DNA from: Bacteroidia bacterium
GTDB taxonomy: Bacteria > Bacteroidota > Bacteroidia > NS11-12g > UBA955
Assembly: GCA_020848595.1 (NCBI GenBank)
Contig: JADLHV010000244.1
Location: forward strand, 1 to 5,863
Direction of reading: 5' to 3'
Length of the DNA: 5,863 nt
The notes under the pieces were generated by a model, which ran no database searches, was not told the origin of the DNA, and saw only the letters and a program-made list of their open reading frames with translations. The translations under genes were made by a program, and so were the position numbers. This document shows positions 1-5,863 of the stretch, one piece after another (within the stretch, counting starts at the first letter, position 1; every line of letters begins with the position of its first letter).

Positions 1-1
1 A

Positions 2-301
2 ATTTATAAGGATATTCGCTCGGGTGACCAATTGCCCGGATTTATTAAGAAAATTCGTGAAGAAAATAAACTAGATATCTCTTTACAAGCTATTGGTTAT
101 GCGGCTACTGAACCTAATGCTGAACATATCATAAAATTTCTAACGGCTAAAGGTGGTAAATTAAACTTTAGTGATAAAAGTACACCTGAATCTATCTACG
201 AATCTTTGGAAATGAGTAAGAAAAATTTCAAAAAAGCTATTGGTCTGCTCTATAAACAAAAGCGAATTCTAATTCTGGAAGATGCTATTACTCTTGTCTA
301 A
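2..301 (+). CDS. CvfB/YitL-family S1 RNA-binding protein, C-terminal part (5' truncated by window edge)
   Basis: The reading frame is already open at base 2 and runs 99 codons to a TAA at 299-301, so only the C-terminus is present. An internal TTG at position 32 is not the true start, because similarity continues upstream of it (IYKDIRSGDQLPG). The first 30 or so residues look like the end of an S1-like OB-fold domain, with GFIKKIREENKLDISLQ matching the last strand of that domain in CvfB/YitL proteins. The rest (about residues 35-99) fits the family's C-terminal winged-helix domain, with the typical DKSTPESIY and MSKKNFKKAIGLLYKQ segments. In Firmicutes this family binds RNA and affects virulence gene expression and RNA turnover; its role in Bacteroidota is not established. 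It is convergent with pyrG. Family assignment is by recalled motif similarity. The missing N-terminus should hold the other S1-like repeats. Confidence 0.85.
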   Translation: MYKDIRSGDQLPGFIKKIREENKLDISLQAIGYAATEPNAEHIIKFLTAKGGKLNFSDKSTPESIYESLEMSKKNFKKAIGLLYKQKRILILEDAITLV

Positions 302-323
302 TCTGAAATTCAAATTTCTTAAC

Positions 324-360
324 AAAAAAATAGAGAGTAAAGTTTAATTTTACTCTCTAT
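324..360 (-). terminator. Rho-independent terminator for the pyrG transcript
   Basis: A perfect 12-bp inverted repeat pairs 330-341 (ATAGAGAGTAAA) with 349-360 (TTTACTCTCTAT) around a 7-base loop. Read on the minus strand, the hairpin is followed directly by seven U residues (complement of the A-run 324-330). It starts 46 bases beyond the pyrG stop codon. On the plus strand no T-run follows the stem, so it is best assigned to pyrG, although a 12-bp hairpin could also protect the 3' end of the convergent transcript. Confidence 0.8.
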
Positions 361-382
361 CTAATATTAATATCTCAGTAAT

Positions 383-404
383 AAGTACTCTATTGGTACT
401 TTTT
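383..404 (+). terminator. Weak candidate terminator for the cvfB-like gene
   Basis: A 6-bp inverted repeat, AAGTAC (383-388) and GTACTT (396-401), encloses a 7-base loop and runs into a T-tract (400-404) on the plus strand. It lies about 80 bases after the stop of the cvfB-like gene and just before the end of pyrG. The stem is short and AT-rich, so this is tentative. Confidence 0.4.
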
Positions 405-406
405 AT

Positions 407-2017
407 CTATTGTAAATCCATAGCTTTTTTGATAAACTTTACAAATATAGGATGCGGATTCTCTACCGTACTTTTTAACTCTGGATGGAATTGTACCCCA
501 ATGTAAAATGGATGAGAAGGTATCTCTACTATTTCGGCTAATCCGGTATCTGGATTTGTTCCTGTAACTATCATACCGTGTTTCTCAAATGCCGCTTGAT
601 ATTTATTGTTGAATTCATAACGGTGTCTATGTCTTTCACTGATTTTAGATTTACCGTATATTTTCGATGCAAGACTGCCCTTTAATAAATTACAATCGTA
701 AGAGCCTAATCGCATAGTGCCTCCTTTTTGAGTAACGTTCTTTTGTCCTACCATCATATCAATGACTGGATGTTTGGTCAAATCACTCATTTCTGAACTA
801 TGGGCATCGCTATAACCTAATACATTTCTTGCAAATTCTATGACACTACATTGCATCCCTAAACAAATACCAAAGAATGGAATATTATTTTCTCTTGCGT
901 ATTTAATTGCTACAAGCTTTCCATCTATACCTCTACCTCCAAATCCAGGTGCTACTAAAATACCATGAAAATCTTTAAGTTTGTCTTGAACATTTTCGTC
1001 TGTTAGTAATTCACTGTGAATGTATTTTACTTTAACACTGCATTCATTCGCAGCGCCAGCATGTATAAAGGCTTCGTTTATGGATTTATAAGCGTCTGGA
1101 AGTTCAACATATTTACCGACTAACGCAATATGAACTTCATTTTTCGGATGACGAATATGATGTAAAAATTCTTTCCATTGTTCTAAATCTGGATCATGTT
1201 TAGAAGCTAATTTTAATTTACTTAAAACTACTTTATCCAATTTTTCTTTCATCATAACCAATGGTACATCATAGATTGTGTCGACATCGATACTTTCTAT
1301 GACCGCATTGACATTAACATTGCAAAATAAGGCTACTTTTCTTCTGATTTCGGCACTTAAATGATGCTCTGTTCTACAAACTAATATATCAGGTTGTATA
1401 CCACTTTCAAGTAAAAATCTAACTGAGTGTTGAGTTGGCTTGGTTTTTAACTCGCCAGCGGCTGATAAATACGGAATTAAAGTTAAATGAATAACGATCG
1501 TATTATCGTTGCCTTGTTCCCATTGAAGTTGACGAACTGCTTCAATAAAAGGTAAGGATTCAATATCACCAACGGTTCCGCCAATTTCTGTAATTACGAT
1601 GTCAAAATCTCCAGACTCTCCAAGTAATTGCATTCTCCTCTTGATTTCATCGGTAATATGCGGTACTACTTGAACGGTTTTACCTAAATAATCTCCTCTG
1701 CGCTCATTCTCTATTACAGTTTGATATATTCTACCTGTTGTAACGTTATTGGCTTGTGAGGTAGGGACATTTAAAAATCGTTCGTAATGGCCTAAGTCCA
1801 AATCTGTTTCGGCGCCATCTTCTGTCACATAACATTCTCCATGTTCGTATGGATTCAATGTCCCTGGATCGACATTAATGTATGGGTCGAATTTTTGAAT
1901 TGTAACGCGATAGCCCCTAGCTTGTAATAATTTTGCTAGTGATGCCGAAATAATTCCTTTTCCTAATGATGATGTAACTCCGCCGGTTACAAAAACGTAT
2001 TTGCACTTCTGTTCCAT
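407..2017 (-). CDS. pyrG: CTP synthase (glutamine-hydrolysing)
   Basis: PyrG makes CTP from UTP, ATP and glutamine in the cytoplasm, the last step of pyrimidine nucleotide synthesis. The ATG at 2015-2017 gives a 536-residue protein opening MEQKCKYVFVTGGV, the usual family N-terminus and length. The open frame reaches a TTG at 2065, but those 16 extra residues resemble nothing in the family. In the 536-residue numbering, the synthetase domain (about 1-275) carries the P-loop SSLGKG (16-21), GAETDLDLGHYERF (68-81) and GGTVGDIES (146-154). The class I glutamine amidotransferase domain (about 295-536) carries GFGGRG (358-363), the nucleophile Cys385 in GICLGMQ, and the His511/Glu513 pair in QFHPEL. 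All expected catalytic residues are present. It lies 115 bases downstream of kdsB, whose enzyme consumes CTP. No Shine-Dalgarno sequence is seen. Confidence 0.97.
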   Translation of the reverse strand: MEQKCKYVFVTGGVTSSLGKGIISASLAKLLQARGYRVTIQKFDPYINVDPGTLNPYEHGECYVTEDGAETDLDLGHYERFLNVPTSQANNVTTGRIYQTVIENERRGDYLGKTVQVVPHITDEIKRRMQLLGESGDFDIVITEIGGTVGDIESLPFIEAVRQLQWEQGNDNTIVIHLTLIPYLSAAGELKTKPTQHSVRFLLESGIQPDILVCRTEHHLSAEIRRKVALFCNVNVNAVIESIDVDTIYDVPLVMMKEKLDKVVLSKLKLASKHDPDLEQWKEFLHHIRHPKNEVHIALVGKYVELPDAYKSINEAFIHAGAANECSVKVKYIHSELLTDENVQDKLKDFHGILVAPGFGGRGIDGKLVAIKYARENNIPFFGICLGMQCSVIEFARNVLGYSDAHSSEMSDLTKHPVIDMMVGQKNVTQKGGTMRLGSYDCNLLKGSLASKIYGKSKISERHRHRYEFNNKYQAAFEKHGMIVTGTNPDTGLAEIVEIPSHPFYIGVQFHPELKSTVENPHPIFVKFIKKAMDLQ

Positions 2018-2050
2018 GTCAATTGCTGTGTTGGTTAAATGAAGCCTGTT

Positions 2051-2070
2051 ATTGATCGTTTTCAATCAAT
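2051..2070 (-). other. Small inverted repeat in the pyrG leader
   Basis: ATTGAT (2051-2056) and ATCAAT (2065-2070) form a 6-bp AT-rich inverted repeat with an 8-base loop, about 35 bases upstream of the chosen pyrG ATG. If transcription starts near 2110, this lies in the 5' untranslated leader. The stem is weak and may be chance. I see no attenuator, PyrR-like site or initial G-run of the kind that controls pyrG in Bacillus. Confidence 0.2.
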
Positions 2071-2116
2071 GTTTTTGTGTTTTAATGAATAACAGATGGA
2101 GCAGATAACCGGTTGA

Positions 2117-2124
2117 CAAAGGTA
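2117..2124 (-). promoter_or_regulatory. Candidate pyrG promoter (-7 box TACCTTTG)
   Basis: The minus strand reads TACCTTTG, an exact match to the Bacteroidota -7 consensus TAnnTTTG, in the gap between the kdsB stop (2133) and pyrG. Transcription would begin near 2110 and leave a leader of roughly 90 bases before the ATG at 2017. No TTG lies at the usual 17-23 base spacing upstream, so the -33 half is poor. The palindrome AACCGGTT (2107-2114) covers the predicted start point. Confidence 0.45.
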
Positions 2125-2132
2125 GCTTTTTA

Positions 2133-2888
2133 TTAAATCATATCAGGATTCATTTTCAAGAAATTGTCAACAGTTATAAGGTCTTCTGGACTGTCAATGG
2201 CTGGACTTACAAAATCTGTATTGGCCATCCGAATGTTATACCCGTTTTCGAGCCACCTCAATTGCTCTAACATCTCTGCTTTTTCTAAATTCCCTGTTTC
2301 TAATGTGCTTAATTGTGCGCAAATAGATGTCCTAAATGCATAAATACCAATATGTCGCTTGTATGGGAATTTTGTCACCCATTCTTGTTGTTCTATTCCT
2401 CTGTTATAGGGTATGGCTTGTCGCGAAAATAACATGGCCATCCTTTCTTTATTCGTTACAACTTTTACAATGTTCGGATTGTGCAACTCTTCTATTTGGG
2501 TTATCGGCTTTTGCAATGAGGCAATGTCGGTATGTATATTTCCAAATTCTTCAACTAAACTCTCTATCTGACTAGGCAATATAAAGGGCTCGTCGCCTTG
2601 CAAATTTATCATAACATCAAATTGTCCGTTGACTCGCGAAAGCACTTCAAAACATCTGTCTGTGCCACTGAAATGCTCTTCTGATGTCATCATAACATTC
2701 CCAAATTCTTTTACATGGTCGTAAATGTCTTGATTGTCTGTTGCTACAATTATTTCGCAATCTAACTGTACTTTTAAAGCTTGCTCATAAGTACGTCTTA
2801 CTAAACTCTTACCCGCTATATCGATTAATGGTTTACCTGTAAATCTTGTAGATCCAAAACGCGATGGTATAACAATTAAAACTTTCAT
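2133..2888 (-). CDS. kdsB: 3-deoxy-manno-octulosonate cytidylyltransferase (CMP-Kdo synthetase)
   Basis: KdsB couples Kdo to CTP, giving CMP-Kdo and pyrophosphate. This is the activation step before Kdo is added to lipid A, so the cell makes Kdo-containing lipopolysaccharide. The 251-residue product matches the usual length (about 250). The N-terminal nucleotide-binding segment IPSRFGSTRFTGKPL spans residues 7-21; Thr replaces the common Pro in the usual R-x-P-G-K-P motif. Then come SGTDR (74-78), NLQGDEP (95-101), MLFSRQAIPYNR (152-163), HIGIYAFR (179-186), LEQLRWLENG (207-216) and DSPEDL (232-237). The acidic residues in NLQGDEP and DSPEDL fit the family's metal site. The ATG at 2886-2888 directly precedes the family N-terminus (MKVLIVIPSR). 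The upstream DUF5686 gene ends 47 bases before it with no terminator between, so an operon is plausible. Confidence 0.95.
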   Translation of the reverse strand: MKVLIVIPSRFGSTRFTGKPLIDIAGKSLVRRTYEQALKVQLDCEIIVATDNQDIYDHVKEFGNVMMTSEEHFSGTDRCFEVLSRVNGQFDVMINLQGDEPFILPSQIESLVEEFGNIHTDIASLQKPITQIEELHNPNIVKVVTNKERMAMLFSRQAIPYNRGIEQQEWVTKFPYKRHIGIYAFRTSICAQLSTLETGNLEKAEMLEQLRWLENGYNIRMANTDFVSPAIDSPEDLITVDNFLKMNPDMI

Positions 2889-2893
2889 GCCTG

Positions 2894-2901
2894 CGAATAT
2901 A
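2894..2901 (-). promoter_or_regulatory. Possible -7 box directly upstream of kdsB (TATATTCG)
   Basis: The minus strand reads TATATTCG, one mismatch from TAnnTTTG, ending only 5 bases before the kdsB ATG. If used, the transcript would be leaderless or nearly so. No TTG is found at the normal spacing upstream, so kdsB may instead be transcribed mainly from the preceding gene. Confidence 0.3.
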
Positions 2902-2935
2902 TGGGTTGATTTTTTTTGAATCTAGAATTTATAAC

Positions 2936-5428
2936 TTAAAATGAAACGCTTAATCCCATTTTTAATCCGAATCGCCTAAATCCTGTTCCATATAAGGGCG
3001 AAATTCTATGTACAGCAACTATTTGTAATACCTTGAATATGTTTTCTATGCCATAGGCAACTTCTATATAGGGCTGCCGGTTTATATTATTCTTTAAGGT
3101 CGTAACTGGTATGCCGTTGATATCTGTCACAGGAATTAAAGCCAAATTGGCATTACTTAAACTTCCCATAACGGCTCTGCCTTCTACAAATTCTCTCCAT
3201 TTTAATTTCTTCATCAATGGAATTCGGTTAAATATGGCACCATTAAAATGATGCTCCATCTTGAAAAATAAACTCTGGTCGGTAATGAATTCAAAGAAAT
3301 CCATTTGATTGTAAGCCGATGTGGTATATATAAATGATTGATTTCCTCTGTGTACTTCTAATAATGGATAGGGTAGGGTTTCAAATATTTTTGTTGCCGA
3401 TAAGGTAAAATCGGTTCTACCCCAATACCCAAAACTTAATCCTTTTTCGATACTCGCGGTTAATCTATTATAATTGAATTTACTGCCTAATACGCCTTTC
3501 ATGCCTCTAGTGAAATTAATAGATAATGCTAATCCGCCTGGCTTTGACTGTCTTACTCTCTCATTGTCGTTTAATAAGTAATATTCTTTGGGTGCCCATC
3601 TTAATCCTACTGTAATGGCAGCATTAGTGAAATCACTGCTCTTACTTGTGCTGTCATTTCTGTCTTCAAAATAAGCAAAATTGAATTTGTTGACAGGCTC
3701 AAATTGATATTCTTTATGTAAAAATACCACTTTGGCATTCCATCCTTTCATAAACTCACTATTCAACCAAAACTTCGATTCTTTTGCTCTGTTTAATTGA
3801 CTCGCCGAAAAAACAGATACGGTCGTGAATAAATTACTTGCTCCATAATAATCATCGGTTACACCTATTTGTTCTACATCGTTTTTATATGATGCACCCA
3901 TTATAGTCCAATGTTTTCTGTTAATTATATGCTCGGCTTGGGCCTTGTATTTCCATCTTTGATCTGTAAATCCATATGCCCCATATCCACTGAAAATGAA
4001 TTTTTTACTGAAGGTGAAATTTGTCTTTGCTCCAACTCGTATTCTATGTCCTTCTAAAACATTGTACCCATATAATAAGGCATACGGTCCTAAATCAAAT
4101 TTACCAATATTCTTATACCCATTGAATATTATATTGATGAATTCAACATAGTTCTTTATTACTTTAATATTGGTTAAGGTGTCTATTTTTGCTAATGCGC
4201 GCTTCTCATCTATCGTTAACTCTTCATGTCTTACCGAATCCCAAAATTCTTCGCTTTTCTGTGTCGCATCTTCCATTAAGGTAATCGGATAATCGTAAAA
4301 TTTACTCGAACGCTCTTTATTAACGACCATCTTCTCGTATGAGTTGGTAAATACTGCTATCATTCCAGCCGATTTTTTAGAAATCTCTGCTATGTCAATT
4401 AATATACGCGATTTTACCGGAACATATGCCCCTGCTTCTGTTCGCTCTAATTCTTGTGTGATTTTTAATTTTTCTACAAAGTTTAAATTGGCTTTGTTCG
4501 TGATACTTAAGGATAATCTGGTTAATGCATAAGTCGAATCTTCTATCCAGATATATCCAGTAAATACTAAATCTAATGGATTTTTTGGCGAGACTTCTAT
4601 TTGATAGATTTTTTTATCATTAACATAATCTGATCCTACCAATTTATAGTTGTAATATGTAAACGAAGATTTTGAAATGGGTGAAATAAAGTTTTTCTCT
4701 AATATCGGTAATATATTATCATTGAAATTATACTGTTGAAAGGTACTTCCCAATAATTGAGATAAAAATGTACCATCATCAACCCCTACGCCTTTTACTC
4801 TCGATGCTATAATGACTTCTTTGTTTTGTCTTGGATTTTTGTTGTAATAAAAATTACTTAAATTCTCGGATAAAAATATCGGTAATACTTGCTTGTTTTT
4901 ATCTTCACTTAAGGTCGAAATGGTATCAAATATGCCTTCAACACTTTTTAGTAATCGTTTGTTCTTTAATTCTTCTGATACATTGTTAACGGCTATTAGA
5001 ATTTTTGTAAAACTTTCACATTCAAATGAATTTAATTGCTCGAAATTATAAATGTGCTTATTCTTTTGTGCATTCGCTACTATCCTTAAAGCTTTATTTA
5101 CTTTAACAGTTGTTTTTACACCCTCAAATTCTCTTTCTTTTATCACTAATTGTATAGCTAATTGAACGTTTGATCCTGGTTTTATATAGATTTTTTGTTG
5201 AGCATATCCGACATAAAATATTACAAGCGTATCACTGCTGCTCAAAGTCTTAATTGTAAAGCCTCCATTAAAATTTGAAGTGGTCTTGTCGGATGTATTC
5301 AGAAAATATACACTCGCACCAGTAACAGGTTCTCCTGTCTTTTGATCTGTTACCACGCCTTTAACAATTGTTTGGGCATCGAGCAGCTGTGAAAATAGTA
5401 AAAATGCTAAAAGGGGCAAATAACGCAT
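2936..5428 (-). CDS. DUF5686 outer-membrane protein with N-terminal carboxypeptidase-regulatory-like domain
   Basis: The ATG at 5426-5428 gives 830 residues. A TTG three codons upstream (5437) is possible but overlaps a likely promoter box. Residues 1-18 form a signal peptide (MRYLPLLAFLLFSQLLDA, then Gln). Residues about 21-97 are a CarboxypepD_reg-like beta-sandwich (VKGVVTDQKTGEPVTGASVYF), as in the N-termini of many Bacteroidota TonB-linked proteins. The remainder resembles DUF5686: a soluble region to about 425 containing FWDSVRHEELTIDE (395-408), then a C-terminal half with alternating hydrophobic and aromatic strands (LEGHRIRVGAKTNFTFS, YGAYGFTDQRWKYKAQ) ending in Phe (GLSVSF). That ending is typical of BAM-inserted outer-membrane barrels. 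I infer an outer-membrane barrel with periplasmic domains. Its biochemical role is unknown to me; it lacks the plug-domain pattern of a TonB receptor. Order: this gene, kdsB, pyrG. Confidence 0.85.
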   Translation of the reverse strand: MRYLPLLAFLLFSQLLDAQTIVKGVVTDQKTGEPVTGASVYFLNTSDKTTSNFNGGFTIKTLSSSDTLVIFYVGYAQQKIYIKPGSNVQLAIQLVIKEREFEGVKTTVKVNKALRIVANAQKNKHIYNFEQLNSFECESFTKILIAVNNVSEELKNKRLLKSVEGIFDTISTLSEDKNKQVLPIFLSENLSNFYYNKNPRQNKEVIIASRVKGVGVDDGTFLSQLLGSTFQQYNFNDNILPILEKNFISPISKSSFTYYNYKLVGSDYVNDKKIYQIEVSPKNPLDLVFTGYIWIEDSTYALTRLSLSITNKANLNFVEKLKITQELERTEAGAYVPVKSRILIDIAEISKKSAGMIAVFTNSYEKMVVNKERSSKFYDYPITLMEDATQKSEEFWDSVRHEELTIDEKRALAKIDTLTNIKVIKNYVEFINIIFNGYKNIGKFDLGPYALLYGYNVLEGHRIRVGAKTNFTFSKKFIFSGYGAYGFTDQRWKYKAQAEHIINRKHWTIMGASYKNDVEQIGVTDDYYGASNLFTTVSVFSASQLNRAKESKFWLNSEFMKGWNAKVVFLHKEYQFEPVNKFNFAYFEDRNDSTSKSSDFTNAAITVGLRWAPKEYYLLNDNERVRQSKPGGLALSINFTRGMKGVLGSKFNYNRLTASIEKGLSFGYWGRTDFTLSATKIFETLPYPLLEVHRGNQSFIYTTSAYNQMDFFEFITDQSLFFKMEHHFNGAIFNRIPLMKKLKWREFVEGRAVMGSLSNANLALIPVTDINGIPVTTLKNNINRQPYIEVAYGIENIFKVLQIVAVHRISPLYGTGFRRFGLKMGLSVSF

Positions 5429-5434
5429 GACTCG

Positions 5435-5442
5435 CAAAAATA
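5435..5442 (-). promoter_or_regulatory. Candidate promoter of the DUF5686 gene (-7 box TATTTTTG)
   Basis: The minus strand reads TATTTTTG, a full match to TAnnTTTG, ending 6 bases before the ATG at 5428. A TTT (instead of TTG) lies 19 bases upstream of the box as a possible -33 element. With the normal start distance, the RNA would begin at or within a few bases of the ATG. The overlap of this box with the TTG at 5437 argues against that TTG as the start codon. Confidence 0.5.
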
Positions 5443-5602
5443 GATAATGTATTATTCTATTAAACGTATTTAATCTCTAATTTGTTAACGCTTGTCTGTA
5501 GATAAATCTAAAAGTTTTTTAAATCTCTTTTAATTAGTGCTTAACAAAACTCTTTTGTCAAAACTTTGTTAAACAATTATTTTGATAAATTGTTTTTACC
5601 CC
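5443..5602. other. Divergent intergenic region with AT-rich inverted repeats
   Basis: About 160 bases without a gene separate the DUF5686 gene from the riboswitch promoter. TTTGTTAA occurs at 5481-5488 and 5565-5572, and its inverse TTAACAAA at 5541-5548, so 5541-5572 is an 8-bp inverted repeat with a 16-base spacer. Inside it lies a tighter palindrome, TTTTG-T-CAAAA (5553-5563). A further perfect pair, AAACAATT (5571-5578) and AATTGTTT (5588-5595), flanks the -33 element of the rightward promoter. These could be operator sites, but composition this AT-rich produces such repeats by chance. Confidence 0.35.
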
Positions 5603-5610
5603 TATATTTG
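5582..5610 (+). promoter_or_regulatory. Bacteroidota-type promoter of the cobalamin riboswitch transcript
   Basis: TTG at 5582-5584 (in TTTTG), an 18-base spacer, and a perfect -7 box TATATTTG at 5603-5610 match the Bacteroidota consensus TTG-N(17-23)-TAnnTTTG. Transcription should begin about 5 bases later, near 5614-5616, which is the first base of the predicted aptamer. This is the best promoter match in the window. Confidence 0.8.
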
Positions 5611-5615
5611 CACCC

Positions 5616-5801
5616 GATAACGGTTTCAAAATCCTCTAAGGAAATTGAATTAAAAGGGAATTTGGTGTAAGTCCAAAACATTTCCCGATGCTGTAATCTC
5701 CGCGTTAAAACCGCAGTCTGAAGGTTCTAATACCACTGTCCGCCGCAGGTGGATGGGAAGGTCCCTAAGATAAGGAGTAAGTCAGAAGACCTGCCATTGT
5801 C
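5616..5801 (+). promoter_or_regulatory. Cobalamin (B12) riboswitch aptamer
   Basis: The conserved cores occur in the right order: GGGAA (5656-5660), GGTG (5664-5667), CCCGATGCTGTAA (5684-5696), CCACTG (5733-5738), GGGAAGGT (5755-5762), and the B12 box AGTAAGTCAGAAGACCTGCC (5776-5795). Visible helices include a closing stem GATAACGG (5616-5623) with CCATTGTC (5794-5801), with one mismatch and one G-T pair. A hairpin at 5625-5649 pairs TTCAA/TTGAA and TCCT/AGGA. The CCACTG stem pairs CCA/TGG and CTG/CAG around the loop TCCGCCG (5739-5745). Such RNAs bind adenosyl-, methyl- or aquo-cobalamin and lower expression of the gene downstream, commonly a BtuB-type TonB receptor or a cobalamin-synthesis gene in Bacteroidota. 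The target lies past the window edge. The helix ends are my hand folding. Confidence 0.93.
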
Positions 5802-5813
5802 GTTTTGGTTTCA

Positions 5814-5834
5814 AAGCTTTCGGCGAAAAGGCTT
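5814..5834 (+). promoter_or_regulatory. Riboswitch regulatory hairpin with predicted kissing-loop partner
   Basis: AAGCTTT (5814-5820) pairs with AAAAGGCTT (5827-5834, one bulged G at 5831), leaving the loop CGGCGA (5821-5826). The loop bases CGGCG (5821-5825) are exactly complementary to CGCCG (5741-5745) in the loop of the aptamer's CCACTG stem. This matches the known L5-L13 kissing interaction of cobalamin riboswitches, which forms when ligand is bound and controls expression. No T-run follows in the remaining 29 bases, so translational control is more likely than termination, but the platform is cut by the window edge. Confidence 0.7.
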
Positions 5835-5863
5835 GGACTGCAGATTTCCCATTTGTACGCCCA

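Noticed and set aside
2018..2065. 16-residue N-terminal extension of pyrG from a TTG codon
   Set aside because: The extension resembles no CTP synthase N-terminus, the codon at 2065 is TTG, and the ATG at 2017 gives the usual family start and length.
2336..2575. 79-codon plus-strand open frame inside kdsB
   Set aside because: It is fully antisense to a well-conserved enzyme gene, has no recognisable family, and is rich in Cys and hydrophobic residues as expected of a shadow frame.
2910..2917. Run of eight T in the kdsB-DUF5686 gap as a terminator
   Set aside because: The T-run is on the plus strand, where no gene ends; on the minus strand it is an A-run with no preceding stable hairpin.
4344..4532. 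62-codon plus-strand open frame inside the DUF5686 gene
   Set aside because: It is antisense to a clear coding frame, with no promoter box or family match; a shadow frame.
5429..5437. TTG start three codons upstream of the DUF5686 ATG
   Set aside because: The TTG overlaps the predicted -7 box, and the ATG gives a normal signal peptide.
5616..5863. A small protein-coding gene within the riboswitch region
   Set aside because: The only ATG (5753) meets a stop within a few codons, and the conserved B12 aptamer cores explain the region.

Overview
The window looks like an AT-rich (about one-third GC by eye) chromosome of a Gram-negative member of the Bacteroidota. The support is a Bacteroidota-type DUF5686 outer-membrane protein, a Kdo-activation gene (hence lipopolysaccharide), several copies of the Bacteroidota -7 promoter box TAnnTTTG, and start codons without Shine-Dalgarno sequences. 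I would not go below phylum.

Layout from left to right. (1) Positions 2-301, plus strand: the last 99 codons of a CvfB/YitL-type S1 RNA-binding protein. (2) Positions 302-406: a short convergent intergenic region with two hairpins, one with a U-tract for each direction. (3) Positions 407-5428, minus strand: three genes read right to left. They are an 830-residue secreted DUF5686 protein with an N-terminal carboxypeptidase-regulatory-like domain, kdsB (CMP-Kdo synthetase), and pyrG (CTP synthase). The gaps are 47 and 115 bases, so co-transcription is possible, but each gene also has its own candidate -7 box. (4) Positions 5429-5615: a divergent promoter region rich in AT inverted repeats. (5) From about 5616 to the right edge, plus strand: a cobalamin (B12) riboswitch aptamer followed by a regulatory hairpin. 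Its controlled gene lies beyond the window.

Functional logic. PyrG makes CTP, and KdsB spends CTP to activate Kdo for the lipid A inner core. The DUF5686 protein is predicted to sit in the outer membrane. The three minus-strand genes therefore have a loose envelope and nucleotide-sugar theme. The riboswitch belongs to a separate, divergent unit, probably B12 uptake or synthesis.

I see no mobile element, CRISPR array, tRNA or rRNA. All complete genes belong to known families, and I found no convincing new system. The best points for a second look are the riboswitch with its predicted loop-loop contact, the near-leaderless promoter placement in front of two genes, the kdsB-pyrG pairing, and the uncharacterised DUF5686 protein.
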